This document shows positions 16,722 through 27,600 of a stretch of 64,000 bases of DNA, piece after piece (position 1 is the stretch's first letter; every line of letters begins with the position of its first letter). A model generated the notes under the pieces. It searched no databases. It saw only the letters and a program-made list of their open reading frames with translations, and was not told where the DNA came from. Source of the stretch: an uncultured Lachnospiraceae bacterium (GTDB taxonomy: Bacteria > Bacillota > Clostridia > Lachnospirales > Lachnospiraceae); assembly GCA_947628955.1 (NCBI GenBank), contig CANRBX010000001.1, positions 67,931 through 131,930 on the forward strand, in the 5' to 3' direction. The translations under genes were made by a program, and so were the position numbers.

Positions 16722-17612
16722 TTACCCCTTGACCGCCCCGATCGTGATCCCCTTCGCGAAATTCTTCTGGATGACCGGATACAGGATCGCGATCGGCAGG
16801 ATCCCGACCACCGCGATCGCCATGCGGACGGTCGCCGACGGAATTGTCGATGTATCTACTGCCTGTCCCACCATCGCGTTCGTGGAAAGAAACTGAATCT
16901 CCTGGATCATCCGGTTCAGCAGATTCTGGATCGTAAACAGATCCTGTCTCCTTGTCAGATAATACAGGCCGTTCTGCCAGTCATTCCAGTACAGGATCAT
17001 GGTAAACAGCGCAACCGTCGTCACGATCGGCTTCGACATCGGCACCGCAACCCTGTAAAAAATCTTAAAATCGCTTGCCCCGTCGATCGCCGCAGCTTCC
17101 AGAACCTCCTCCGGCAGGCTGGTAATGAAAAAGCTGCGCATCAGCATGATGTAGTAGCCCCTCACCAGAAGGTTCGGGATCAGAAGCGCCCATAAGGTGT
17201 CCTTGATATGAAAGGTCCCGGTATACATAAGATAGGTCGGCACCAGTCCTCCGTTAAAGAGCATCGTAAAAAAGACAAAAAACGTGAGGACATTTCTTCC
17301 CGGAAGAGCCGGCCTTGATATCGCATACGCCAGCATCGTGGTGAGCACCAGGCTGATACCCGTGCCCAGGCCGGTGACAACAAATGACATCCCGTATGCG
17401 CGCATGATCTGGCTGCCGCTTCTGATCAGATACTGATACGCCTCCAGGCTGAATTTCTCCGGCAAAAAGGAATAGCCATTGACGATCAGGGTCCCGTTGT
17501 CCGTAAAGGAAGAAATCACCAGCAGGATCAGCGGTATTATGCAGAACAGGACCAGACAGGACAGGAAAATATTGGCAAATACATTGAAAATTTTTGTTCT
17601 TTTTGATGTCAT
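16722..17612 (-). CDS. Carbohydrate ABC transporter permease, LplC type
   Basis: A 296-residue inner-membrane permease with six hydrophobic helices. The coupling motif EAAAIDGASDFKIFYRVAVP lies near residue 172. The FFTMLFNGGLVPTYL segment and the C-terminal YPVIQKNFAKGITIGAVKG ending are diagnostic for LplC. CTAGGAGCG precedes the ATG. It follows the LplB-type partner by 12 bases. Confidence 0.94.
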   Translation of the reverse strand: MTSKRTKIFNVFANIFLSCLVLFCIIPLILLVISSFTDNGTLIVNGYSFLPEKFSLEAYQYLIRSGSQIMRAYGMSFVVTGLGTGISLVLTTMLAYAISRPALPGRNVLTFFVFFTMLFNGGLVPTYLMYTGTFHIKDTLWALLIPNLLVRGYYIMLMRSFFITSLPEEVLEAAAIDGASDFKIFYRVAVPMSKPIVTTVALFTMILYWNDWQNGLYYLTRRQDLFTIQNLLNRMIQEIQFLSTNAMVGQAVDTSTIPSATVRMAIAVVGILPIAILYPVIQKNFAKGITIGAVKG

Positions 17613-17624
17613 TGTCTATCGCTC

Positions 17625-18545
17625 CTAGAAAAATGCACTGTCCCTGTCGATCCTGCGCACAAGCATATTGGCACACAGCACAACAACGAATCCGACACAG
17701 GACTGGTACAGGCCGGCAGCCGCGCTCATCCCGATATTCCCCTGCTGAAGCAGGCCCCTGTACACATATGTATCTATTACATTGGTCGTCCGCAGAAGGG
17801 TTCCTGAATTCATCGGGATCTGATAAAACAGCCCGAAATCAGAATAGAAGATCTTCCCGACCGACAGCATTACCATGGTAATGATCGTGGGGCGCAGCAG
17901 CGGCAGGGTAATATAACGGATCTTCTGCCAGGGGCCGGCCCCCTCCAGCTCAGCCGCTTCATAGTAGGATTTATCGATCCCTACCACCGAGGCATAGTAG
18001 ACGATGCTGTGATAGCCCGTACTCTGCCAGAGATACACGATCACCAGTATGACCGGCCAGTATTTTGCCTCGTTGTACCAGGATACGCTTTCCTTCCCTG
18101 CGGCAGACAGTACCGTATTGTTGATAAAGCCGGATTCCGCGCTCAGGAAAGCGTATACCAGATAGCTGATGATCACCCACGATACCAGATAGGGGAGCAG
18201 AATAACGCTCTGATACAGACGGCCTGCCTTTTTGCTTCGGATCTCATTCAGGAGGATCGCCACAGTCACTGTCAGCACAGTCCCCAGGACGATAAAAGCA
18301 AGATTGTAGCAGATCGTATTCCGCGTGATGATCCATGCGTCCTTTGTCTGGAACAGGAACTTAAAATTCTTAAAACCCGCCCAGTCGCTCCCCCATATTC
18401 CTTTCTTGGCACTGAAATTTTTGAAAGCGACAACCAGCCCGCCCATCGGCACATAATTGTTGATAAGGAGATACAGCAGACCAGGCAGTGCCATCAGGTA
18501 AATGGGAATGCTGCTGATTATTCTCCGTCTCTTTCCGGATTTCAT
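17625..18545 (-). CDS. Carbohydrate ABC transporter permease, LplB type
   Basis: A 306-residue inner-membrane permease of the LplB type; it opens with NNYVPMGGLVVAFKNF near residue 30 and has the coupling motif EAAELEGAGPWQKIRYITLP. The ORF track starts at 18581; the ATG at 18545 is preferred since GGAGG lies seven bases upstream (GGAGGCATGGAG-ATG), giving MKSGKRRRIIS. It lies between the binding protein and the LplC partner. Confidence 0.92.
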   Translation of the reverse strand: MKSGKRRRIISSIPIYLMALPGLLYLLINNYVPMGGLVVAFKNFSAKKGIWGSDWAGFKNFKFLFQTKDAWIITRNTICYNLAFIVLGTVLTVTVAILLNEIRSKKAGRLYQSVILLPYLVSWVIISYLVYAFLSAESGFINNTVLSAAGKESVSWYNEAKYWPVILVIVYLWQSTGYHSIVYYASVVGIDKSYYEAAELEGAGPWQKIRYITLPLLRPTIITMVMLSVGKIFYSDFGLFYQIPMNSGTLLRTTNVIDTYVYRGLLQQGNIGMSAAAGLYQSCVGFVVVLCANMLVRRIDRDSAFF

Positions 18546-18600
18546 CTCCATGCCTCCAAATTCTTCCCGGTATCTGTTCATGCATCCAGAACAACCGCCG

Positions 18601-20067
18601 TTATTCTACACCGTTCGCTTCGCACCACGCATCCAGCTGGCTCTGCTTTTCATCCATGATCGTCTGCAGTCCGGCCGCGTAGAGCTGTTCGTTCATCTCC
18701 GCAAGCGTTTCCTCAGGATCCACTACGCCGCACTCAAGAGCCATCCGGTACTGGTCATATACGTTCTGCACGGCCGCGATCTCGTTGGCCACGGGAACAT
18801 TGTAGAAGCGGAATCCGAACGCCTTGCTTGTATATCCCGTCTGGTTCCATTCATCCGTCTGTTCCCAGACGTCGGGATCATTTCCTTCCCATACGTAGGA
18901 ATTAAACTCATTTCCAAAGGACCATACCATGCTTCCGAGATTGTATCCGCTGTTCATCGAATCGACGCCGTCCGGATAGCCGATCGTTCCGTCCTCGTTC
19001 TTCACATAGTGTGTTCCCTCGATCCCGTATGCCATCAGATTGATCACATCCGGATCCGTGTAGAGCAGATTCAGGAATTCCATTGCCTTCTCCGGATTGT
19101 CACAGTTTTCCGGAATGGTCCACTGCCATGTATCCTGAGTCGTCTTCAGAGAGCCGCCCACCTGGCAGTAATACACTTCATATCCTGCAGAATTGCCCTC
19201 CTGTATCTCTATGCCCGGTTTTCCAGCCTGCGTATAGGCAAACAGATTGCCGGCCTTCATCAGCGATGCTCCCGCCTCCGTGGCATTGGTAACGTCTGCG
19301 CTGAAATAGCCCTTCTGATACCAGTCTCTGAAAATATTCAGGTAATCCTTATATGCCTGGCTCTCAAACAGGTTCTCGACCACCAGGCTCTGGCCGTAAT
19401 CTCCCAGCACCCCGAATTCGTCTCCGAGCTTATCCCAGGCACGGTTAAACTGCAGCGGGGAATACCCAGGCGAGTAAGGCGCCAGCACCGTCATATTTGG
19501 CTCCTTCTCATGCACCGTTGCAAACGCTTCCCCCATTTTTTCATAGGTATCGATCGAAGCCGGGTCGATACCGTATTTATCGCAGATGTCCTTGCGGAGA
19601 ATGAATCCGCCCATGCCCTGCACGGCGTCGCACTTGATCGGGATACAGTACAGCTCACCCTCAAACTCACCGCACTTCAGAAGCTCATCTCCGAGCACCT
19701 CCTTAATACCCTGCCCGTACTCGTCGATCAGATCCCCGAGAGGCTTCAGCTGTTCGCTGGCAACCGCCGGTGTGACAACAGTCGACGTCGCTCCCATAAC
19801 ATCCAGCTTCTCGTCCCCGGAGAGCATGAGCGTCGTCTGCTGCTTGTAGGATCCGGACGGAATGACCAGCAGCTCCACCTCAGCGCCGATCTTCTCCCGG
19901 GTGATCTCATTCAGTTTCTCTTCAACATCCAGAAGGTCCGCCGGAGCCGTTCCGAAAACACGGAACGCTACCACCAGTTTTTCCGGTTCCTCTGCAGCAG
20001 CCTGTACGCCGGCCATACCCAGCATCATCGTGCCCGCCATGAGCAAAGATAGTATTCTCTTCTTCAT
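18601..20067 (-). CDS. Sugar ABC transporter substrate-binding protein (LplA type)
   Basis: A 488-residue extracellular solute-binding protein (family 1) that delivers an oligosaccharide to the two downstream permeases. A signal peptide is clear (MKKRILSLLMAGTMMLGMAG, cleavage likely after VQA). There is no lipobox Cys, so it may be released or held by other means, unlike many LplA lipoproteins. The family segment CDNPEKAMEFLNLLYTDPDV is present, and the C-terminal third is the large DUF3502-like region usual for LplA. GAAAAGGAGAAA precedes the ATG. It is the first gene of the operon and lies just behind the YesM/YesN pair that probably controls it. Confidence 0.92.
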   Translation of the reverse strand: MKKRILSLLMAGTMMLGMAGVQAAAEEPEKLVVAFRVFGTAPADLLDVEEKLNEITREKIGAEVELLVIPSGSYKQQTTLMLSGDEKLDVMGATSTVVTPAVASEQLKPLGDLIDEYGQGIKEVLGDELLKCGEFEGELYCIPIKCDAVQGMGGFILRKDICDKYGIDPASIDTYEKMGEAFATVHEKEPNMTVLAPYSPGYSPLQFNRAWDKLGDEFGVLGDYGQSLVVENLFESQAYKDYLNIFRDWYQKGYFSADVTNATEAGASLMKAGNLFAYTQAGKPGIEIQEGNSAGYEVYYCQVGGSLKTTQDTWQWTIPENCDNPEKAMEFLNLLYTDPDVINLMAYGIEGTHYVKNEDGTIGYPDGVDSMNSGYNLGSMVWSFGNEFNSYVWEGNDPDVWEQTDEWNQTGYTSKAFGFRFYNVPVANEIAAVQNVYDQYRMALECGVVDPEETLAEMNEQLYAAGLQTIMDEKQSQLDAWCEANGVE

Positions 20068-20199
20068 CGTCTTTCTCCTTTTCTTATTATTTGCTTCATT
20101 TTCTCAAATGCTGCTGTTATCACTTTACCACTTTGCACCGGTTTTTCAGTATTACTATTCCGTCAGAAATTATAATATTTCTGTTCTCATTTCCGCTTT

Positions 20200-21795
20200 T
20201 TATACACTTTGCACAATGCCTTTCTCCCTTCTGAACTTTCCAGGCGACATTCCGTATCTTTCCCGGAAAACCTTCGTGAAATAGGCCACATTTGCGTAGC
20301 CCGTCTGGTATGCGATATCACCAACCGGCTTATCTGTCTCTATCAGCAGCCTTTTTGCTTCTCTCATCCTGCACCGGATGATATATTCCGAAAGAGAAAC
20401 TCCTGTCTCCTGGCGGAAAATCCTCGACAGATAATCCGGGCTCAGAAATACGTTCTCCGCCAGCGTCTTCCTGTCCAGCTCGTCGCCCAGATGCTCTGCA
20501 ATAAACCGTATTGTCCGCTCTGCCACGGTATTGTAATTCTGCGCCATCCTCACATAGTGCTCAAGCTTTCCGACCATATAAAGGATCCATTCACGGAATT
20601 TTCTCACAGAAACCGTCGCATTCTGGTACTGCTGCATGGATTCCCCGTCCTGAAAAAGCAGATGTGCCTGCAGGCCCTTCTGCGCGGCGGCCACATAAAA
20701 CAGCTGCTGAAAATCATGAAACAGCTGCTCAAGGATCTCCCGGTCGATCCTCTTTTCATGGACCGCTGCCGTCAGATATTTATCCATCTCTTCCGCACAC
20801 CGTCCGTACCTCTGGTTTTCCAGAAGCTCCGCCCACTCATCCATCGGAGGTTTTTTGTAGTCCGCCGCACGCCTTTTTTCGCTGATCCGATAAATTCCGG
20901 GCTGTTCGGTCACATTCTCCTTTGCCGCCCGCAGAAGGCACTGATACTGGCATGCGAGCTCTCCGGCCTCCAGAAACTCGCCCAGGTATCCGGATATGCC
21001 TGCGCTGCGTTTTCTGCGGCACTCTTTTATATAGCTGAGGAGTTTTTTCTCCAGGGCATCCCTGTACTGTCCGAAGTCTCCGGCATAGCTCACGATCGTC
21101 AGCAGCAGCTGTTCGTTGTAGGCGAGCACCACCTGGTCCCAGTCGTCAAAAACCATCTGCTTCAGTTCTTTCTGAAGCTCTTCTCCCCGGGTGATCCAGC
21201 CCGTCCCGCCGTCCTCCCTGTGAATCTGAAGCAGGATCGGCAGATACCTGTTTTCCTCAAAAAATACCAGATGCTCCCGGCGTGCCTGTTCCTGGATCGT
21301 CCTGCTGTCCGGTTCAATCTCCTGCTCCAGAACCTCTCTCCAGAATCTGTGGACGCGCTTTTTTTCATTTGCATTCCAATACCCGGCAAGTATCTGGTTC
21401 TGCTCCTTTTCCTGCTCCTCCCTCACTTTCTGTACGGCGCGCGCGAAAGTATCCGCAAGGGCTGCCTTATCTGCCGGCTTCATCAGATAATCCATCACTC
21501 CGAGCTCTATCGCCTGTTTGGCGTACTGAAACGTCGCATAGCTTGTAAGAAGGACGCAGACCGGGCGGTAGTTCATCTCGCGCACCCAGCGCAGCAGCTC
21601 CAGCCCGCTTCCCTTCGGCATCTCCACATCGGATAATATAATGGCGACCGGCTGCTCCCGGAGCACCTTCTGAGCCTGTGCCATGCTGTATGCGGAAAAA
21701 ACCCGGTCCACGCCAAGGCTCTTCCAGTCGACGCAGCACCTGATCCCCTCCACACACAAAATGTCATCGTCTACCAGCAGCACATTCATCTGCAT
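20200..21795 (-). CDS. YesN-type response regulator with AraC DNA-binding domain
   Basis: A 531-residue regulator. The receiver domain (1-120) starts MQMNVLLVDDD and has the phospho-acceptor in LSDVEMPKGSG and the switch Lys in YLMKPADKA. A helical middle region (130-420) is typical of YesN. The C-terminal AraC HTH pair (about 430-530) includes YLSRIFRQETGVSLSEYI and IAYQTGYANVAYFTKVFR. The start at 21795 has a GAGGGGGAAGG site; the ORF track start lies inside the kinase gene. It is encoded 49 bases behind its kinase and directly ahead of the sugar operon it most likely activates. Confidence 0.92.
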   Translation of the reverse strand: MQMNVLLVDDDILCVEGIRCCVDWKSLGVDRVFSAYSMAQAQKVLREQPVAIILSDVEMPKGSGLELLRWVREMNYRPVCVLLTSYATFQYAKQAIELGVMDYLMKPADKAALADTFARAVQKVREEQEKEQNQILAGYWNANEKKRVHRFWREVLEQEIEPDSRTIQEQARREHLVFFEENRYLPILLQIHREDGGTGWITRGEELQKELKQMVFDDWDQVVLAYNEQLLLTIVSYAGDFGQYRDALEKKLLSYIKECRRKRSAGISGYLGEFLEAGELACQYQCLLRAAKENVTEQPGIYRISEKRRAADYKKPPMDEWAELLENQRYGRCAEEMDKYLTAAVHEKRIDREILEQLFHDFQQLFYVAAAQKGLQAHLLFQDGESMQQYQNATVSVRKFREWILYMVGKLEHYVRMAQNYNTVAERTIRFIAEHLGDELDRKTLAENVFLSPDYLSRIFRQETGVSLSEYIIRCRMREAKRLLIETDKPVGDIAYQTGYANVAYFTKVFRERYGMSPGKFRREKGIVQSV

Positions 21796-21844
21796 GATCC
21801 TTCCCCCTCTCCGCTCAAAAACCATCCCTGTGACGGATACCATA

Positions 21845-23581
21845 TCAGAGATCCGGCAGACGCATGACAATAAATGCGCCTCCTGTTTCCGGATGGTTGG
21901 AAAAGGTAATCCGCCCGTTTCCCTGATACAGCAGCCCGATCCTCTGAACCACATTGCTGATCCCGTAATGCTCTCCTTTTTCATCAACGATCCTGCTGCC
22001 GTCCTGCAGGCATTTCAGCACATCTTCGGCAAACCCGTCGCCATCATCCCAGATTTCGATCCGGATCCCCCGGTTTTCTTCTTCGTAGCGTATCTTCAGA
22101 TAAATGTTGCACGGTTCTCCGGGCACCGCCTGATATTTAACTGCATTTTCTATAAAGGTCTGCAGGATCAGAGGCGGTACTCTCACGTCCAGTGCCCTGT
22201 CCTGAATATCAAAATGCGTGCAGATACTGTCCCCGAAACGAAGTTCCTGTATCTTCACATAATTTTCGACATATTCTGTCTCCTTTCTCAGCGAATCAAG
22301 CGTATTTCCCTCCATGGTATAGCGCAGATGGATCCCCAGATATTTCGTCATCTTCTGAATCAGCTCATTCCGGCCGACCATAGACAGGCTGTTGATCACA
22401 TTCAGACAGTTAATATAGAAATGAGGATTGATCTGAAGCTTCAGATACTGCAGTTCTGCCTTCTGGCGCTGCATTTTTTCTTCATACACATCAATTTTCA
22501 GCATTTTGATCTGCTGGATCATATGGTCAAAGGTTTTGTTTACCGCAAGAAATTCCTCGCAGTCCCCATCCTGCTCCAGGCGTACCTCCAGATCCCCCTC
22601 ACCCAGCTTCTTCATCGCGTCTGTCAGCTCGTCCAGCGGACGTATCAGCCACCTTTTTATCACTGCCGCAAAGAAGATCAGAAAAACGCTGATCCCAAGA
22701 ATCAGCCACAAAAACAGCGCATTCAGGGACTGCAGCTCCCCGAGGAACTGCTTTTCCCGCGCCATGAACACCAGACTGTAATCTCCCCTGCGGGAGGGAT
22801 GGGAAAGCACCAGATACTTTTCTCCGCCGCCTGCTGTCATCCGGAAGGATCCCTGGTCCTTCAGCTGCAGCGGCCGGTCCGGGACGGGCGCACTGTCTCC
22901 CAGCTCCCGCCCGTCGTTCTGAAAGAATGCCAGATACTCCGCTTTATCAAAACCGGCCTGGCGGATTTTTTCCAGAAGCTCCGTCACCCGGACATATCCT
23001 CCCATATAAGCGCTGCGAAGTGAGAAGAATTTTATCAGGAAATATTCTCCGTCCACGGATATTCCGAACCATTTCCCTTTTTTCTCCTTCGGCACATTGT
23101 CGCTCACCATCTCCCGGATCTGGTTCTTCACCGCTGTCCTCACGCTGCCGGACACACTGTACTTCGCAGCATCCATATAGACGTCCGCATCTTTAAAATA
23201 GACAAACAGGGTATCCATGTAACTGTAGGAGGGAATCGCATTTTCCATACTCTTTTTCAGCCTCTGCTGGGCCGTATAGTATGCGATGCTTTCGTCCTTC
23301 CGTTCACTCATCGTGAAATCATTCGACATCTGCAGGCCGACCCAGTAATTCTCTACATCCTCAAATGCCTCGTCCACCTGATTCATATAGAGGGACAGCA
23401 GCTTTTTGTTTGTATTGACCACCTGCTGCCGGACCACCTTTGCCGAATACCAGCTGCTGAAGAACAATGCCAGCAAAAGCAGAAGAATGACCGCAGAGAT
23501 TAAAAATATGATACGGTATCGGATCGATTTTCTGCGGCTGCCATCTTTTCTGAAGCGGATCTTATCTGTTGTGTTCCTCAT
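21845..23581 (-). CDS. YesM-type sensor histidine kinase
   Basis: About 578 residues. One helix near the N-terminus (IIFLISAVILLLLLALFFSSW), an extracytoplasmic sensing domain of some 230 residues, a second helix (LFLWLILGISVFLIFFAAV), a HAMP linker, and a cytoplasmic His_kinase domain with the phospho-His in INPHFYINCLNVIN. It ends with an ATPase domain carrying the N-box QTFIENAVKY and the G-box WDDGDGF. The start is uncertain. An ATG at 23629 lies almost on the predicted transcription start (TATAAT at 23638-23643), so the ATG at 23581 or 23599 is more likely. It pairs with the YesN regulator downstream. Confidence 0.9.
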   Translation of the reverse strand: MRNTTDKIRFRKDGSRRKSIRYRIIFLISAVILLLLLALFFSSWYSAKVVRQQVVNTNKKLLSLYMNQVDEAFEDVENYWVGLQMSNDFTMSERKDESIAYYTAQQRLKKSMENAIPSYSYMDTLFVYFKDADVYMDAAKYSVSGSVRTAVKNQIREMVSDNVPKEKKGKWFGISVDGEYFLIKFFSLRSAYMGGYVRVTELLEKIRQAGFDKAEYLAFFQNDGRELGDSAPVPDRPLQLKDQGSFRMTAGGGEKYLVLSHPSRRGDYSLVFMAREKQFLGELQSLNALFLWLILGISVFLIFFAAVIKRWLIRPLDELTDAMKKLGEGDLEVRLEQDGDCEEFLAVNKTFDHMIQQIKMLKIDVYEEKMQRQKAELQYLKLQINPHFYINCLNVINSLSMVGRNELIQKMTKYLGIHLRYTMEGNTLDSLRKETEYVENYVKIQELRFGDSICTHFDIQDRALDVRVPPLILQTFIENAVKYQAVPGEPCNIYLKIRYEEENRGIRIEIWDDGDGFAEDVLKCLQDGSRIVDEKGEHYGISNVVQRIGLLYQGNGRITFSNHPETGGAFIVMRLPDL

Positions 23582-23679
23582 ATTACCACACTCTTTCATC
23601 CTCGCGACAATACAATACACGTGCTCCATTATGTATTATTATAATCCTTCTCCTTCTTCCAACTACACCTTCTTTTTGT

Positions 23680-23726
23680 TTTTTATACGCATTTCTTTAC
23701 AAAAGGTAAAGTTATGCGTATAAAAA
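23680..23726. promoter_or_regulatory. Long near-perfect inverted repeat upstream of the YesM gene
   Basis: Arms TTTTTATACGCAT and ATGCGTATAAAAA (13 bases, perfect) enclose a second perfect pair, CTTTAC and GTAAAG, around a five-base loop; a TT/TT mismatch separates the two stems. It lies between the araC stop and the yesM promoter (TATAAT on the minus strand at 23638-23643). Neither side has a clear T-run, so it looks more like an operator or structured leader than a terminator. Confidence 0.7.
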
Positions 23727-23817
23727 GGCCGTCTGTGCGCAAAAAAAGAGCCGCCGCAAAACAGCGATCGCAAGAATCTCTGTCTCACAGCAGCCCTCAG
23801 CCCCTGTATCGGTGATT

Positions 23818-24657
23818 TTATTTTCCCGTCGCGGTACTCTTCCTGAATTCCGTCGGATTCATCCCGCACTCTCTGCGGAACAGCTTATTAAAGGTCTTTA
23901 TATCGTGAAATCCGGACTGATAGCAGATCTCCGTGATGGAGGCCTCCTCCGTCATCAGGAGCCACTTTGCCCTGTCGATCCGCAGCCTCTTCACATATTC
24001 CTGAAAGGTGATCCCCATATGCCTGCTGAAGTATCTGGACAGATAGGCGGCGTTAAACCCCACCGCGTCCGCACAGCTGCGCAGCGTCAGCTCCTTATAA
24101 TAATTCAGGGCAATGTATTCCAGGATATCCTTCAGCTTCGCCATCTTATCATACTGCTTCGTCTTTTCCTTCTCCGGAAACTGCCTTACCGCGATCAGCA
24201 CCAGCTCGCAGATCAGTGTCTTCACGGCAAAGATCCATGCATAATTTTTATTCTGAATCTCCCTGTACAGCTGTTCAATGATCCGGCGGACCGCCTCTTT
24301 GTCCTCAGGAGCCCAGCAGCGGCTGGTCAGCACCCTCTCCCCCAGTTCCCGCTGGGCCCACAGCCCCTCGTCGCCCCTCTCGATGCTTCCGATCATCTTC
24401 AGATCCACAAGCAGCGCCAGGCGCTCACAGTCCTGCCCGCTTTTTCCGATGCTGTGGCTGGTAAAAGGCGGAACGATCCAGATATCCCCTTCTTCCAGAT
24501 CAAAGGATTCTTCCTCTGTCGTCACCCTGAGGTCCCCTTTTTTCACCTGCAGGATCTCCATTTCCTGATGACAGTGATTCATAAACGGAAGGTTTCCCTT
24601 CATGACGGTGCCTCTGATCGGATACGGGCGCCTTCGCACATCTGTTTCGTAAATCAT
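23818..24657 (-). CDS. AraC family regulator with N-terminal cupin domain
   Basis: A 279-residue regulator. The N-terminal cupin-type sensing domain (about residues 15-110) contains MNHCHQEMEILQV and WIVPPFTSHSIG. The C-terminal double HTH (about 180-275) contains LSRYFSRHMGITFQEYVK and EICYQSGFHDIKTFNKLFR. This layout is typical of sugar-responsive AraC activators. ACAGAAGGAGCAGG precedes the ATG. It lies between mfd and the YesM gene in the same direction, so it may add a second input to the sugar operon; the ligand is unknown. Confidence 0.92.
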   Translation of the reverse strand: MIYETDVRRRPYPIRGTVMKGNLPFMNHCHQEMEILQVKKGDLRVTTEEESFDLEEGDIWIVPPFTSHSIGKSGQDCERLALLVDLKMIGSIERGDEGLWAQRELGERVLTSRCWAPEDKEAVRRIIEQLYREIQNKNYAWIFAVKTLICELVLIAVRQFPEKEKTKQYDKMAKLKDILEYIALNYYKELTLRSCADAVGFNAAYLSRYFSRHMGITFQEYVKRLRIDRAKWLLMTEEASITEICYQSGFHDIKTFNKLFRRECGMNPTEFRKSTATGK

Positions 24658-24684
24658 GTTCCTGCTCCTTCTGTCAGCTTTGCC

Positions 24685-27600
24685 TCAGCCGGACTCCTGC
24701 CCGCTCAGCGTCCGCACCGCCGCGATCAGCTCCTGCGCGAGCTTTATCATGTTCTCATTCTCCTTCGACGCGGTGCGCGTCCGCGTGTACGTGAAGTAGG
24801 GGTTCGTGTCGATCGTAAAGCGGAGCTTTCCCCGGTAAAATTTGAGCAGGCCGTCGATCTTTGTCGTGTCAATCTGCGCCTTCTCAAACATGACGATCTT
24901 CACCTCGCCGCCCTTCTGCATCAGCTCCGTGATATACGCCTCATGCGCGAGGGAGCGCATCCGCGCGATCAGAAGCAGGTTCTGCACGGAGCGCGGCGGC
25001 TCGCCGAAGCGGTCCATCAGCTCCTCGAGCATGTCGTCGTACTCATCCTCGCTCTGGATCGCGGCGATGCGCTTGTAGATATCAAGCTTCTGAAATTCGT
25101 TGCGGATATAGGTGTCCGGGATGAACGCGTCCGCATCCAGGTCGATCGAGGTCTCGTAATCCTCCTGCGGCACGGCCTGTCCCTGGACCTCGCGCACGGA
25201 TTCGTTCAGCAGCTTGCAGTACAGGTCGTAGCCGACCGCCTCCATGTGGCCGTGCTGCTCGCTGCCGAGCAGGTTGCCTGCGCCGCGGATCTCCAGGTCG
25301 CGCATCGCGATCTTGAAGCCGCTGCCGAGCTCCGTAAACTCGCGGATCGCGGAAAGGCGTTTCTCCGCGACCTCCCGGAGCATCTTGTTGCGGCGGTACA
25401 TCAGAAACGCGTAGGCCGTGCGGTTCGAGCGCCCTACGCGCCCGCGCAGCTGGTAGAGCTGCGACAGGCCCATGCTGTCCGCGTCGTGGATGATCATCGT
25501 GTTGACGTTCGGGATGTCCAGGCCGGTCTCGATGATCGTCGTCGAGACGAGCACGTCGATGTCGCCGTTGATAAAGTCATACATGATCTTCTCGAGCTCG
25601 TGCTCCTTCATCTGCCCGTGCGCGAACGCGACCTGCGCCTGCGGCACGAGCGCGGCGACCGTGTTCGTCATCTCCACGATCGAATCCACGCGGTTGTATA
25701 CGTAGTAGACCTGGCCGTTGCGCGCCAGCTCGCGGCTGATGGCCTCCCGCACCATCTCCTCGTTGTACTCCATCACGTAGGTCTGGATCGGCACGCGCTC
25801 CTGCGGCGCCTCCTCCAGCACGCTCATGTCGCGGATCCCGACAAGGCTCATGTGCAGCGTGCGCGGGATCGGTGTCGCGGTCAGCGTCATCACGTCCACG
25901 TCCGTCTTCAGCTGCTTGATCTTCTCCTTGTGGGCGACGCCGAAGCGCTGTTCCTCGTCTATGATCAGCAGGCCCAGATCCTTATACTCAACATCTTTGG
26001 AGAGCAGGCGGTGCGTGCCGATGACGATGTCCACGATGCCCTTTTTCAGATCGGCGACCGTCTTCTTCTGCTCCGCGGCGGAACGGAAACGGCACATCAG
26101 GTCGACGCGCACCGGGAAATCCTTCATCCGCTGCACGAAGGTGTTGTAGTGCTGCTGCGCCAGGATCGTCGTAGGCACCAGGTAGGCCACCTGCTTGCCG
26201 TCCTGCACGGCCTTGAACGCCGCGCGGATCGCGATCTCCGTCTTGCCGTAGCCGACGTCCCCGCAGATCAGGCGGTCCATGATCCGCGGGCTCTGCATGT
26301 CCTGCTTGACCGCGTCGATCGCCAGAAGCTGGTCCTCCGTCTCCTCAAAGGGAAACATTTCCTCGAACTCCCTCTGCCAGACCGTGTCCTCGCTGTAGAC
26401 AAAACCGTCGCTGCGCTGCCGCGCGGCGTACAGCTTCACAAGATCCTGCGCGATCTCCCGGACCGCGGTGCGCACGCGCGTCTTCGTGCGGTTCCACTCC
26501 TGGGTGCCCAGCTTATTCAGCTTCGGCGTCTTCGCGTCGCTGTCCGCGTATTTCTGGATCACATCGAGCTGGGTCGCAGGCACGTACAGGCTGCTGCCCC
26601 CCGCGTACTCGATCTTCATGTAATCCTTGGTAACCCGGTCCACCTCGACCTTCTCGATGCCGCGGTAGATGCCGAGCCCGTGATTTTCGTGCACGACATA
26701 ATCGCCGACCGAGAGCTCCGCAAAGCTCTGGATCTGCCGGCCCTCGTACCGTCTGTGCCTCTTCTTTTTCTTCTTCTGCTGCCCGAAGATATCGCTCTCC
26801 GTGATCACCACAAACTTGATCAGCGGATACTCATAGCCCCGCTGCGCGTTTCCGTATGTGACGAGCACCTCCCCGGGCTGTACCTCGCGCCCCTCGTCCT
26901 CCGTATAGAAGCTCGTCAGCCCCTCCTGCAGCAGATCGCCGGCCAGGCGGCTGCCGCGCGTGCGGGACGCCGCGAGCAGGATCACGCGGTACCCCTCCCG
27001 TTTCCACCTGTGCAGATCCCGCACCAGGTACTCAAAACTGTTGTTGTAGGAGTTGACCGAGTGCACCGTCAGCCCGTATTTGCCCGAGACTGTCCAGGGA
27101 GCGCGCGCGTTTTCCAGCGTGCACAGGCCCACGGCATTTCTCCGGCAGACCGCCGCCGCCAGTTCATTGCACGAAAAAAGCAGCCCCGTCTGTCCCGGAA
27201 GCACATACCCTTTCTCCAGCCGGTGCTCCATGCTCTCGCGGAACTCCGCCTCCACGGCCTGCGCGGACTCCAGCATCCGGTTTGGCTCATCCAGAAACAG
27301 AAGCGTCGTATTTTTGTCAAAATAATCCAGGAAGGACGTCCGCCCCGGCAGGAAATAGTCGATGAACGCCTCCATCGAGAGGGGCTCGCCGAACTCCTCG
27401 ATCTGGTCCCGGCAGTCCTGCAGCAGGCCGCGGATCCGCGACGCTTCCTCCGTTTTTCCCGCCTCGCGGAAGAGCTTTTCCGCCCGGGACGCCTCCTTTT
27501 TCAGGCGCTCCAGGGCCGCCTTCCTCTGCGCGGCGTCCGGGATCAGCTCCGCTGCCGGATAGACGCGCACCGACTCCAGGTTCTCGATCGAGCGCTGGCT

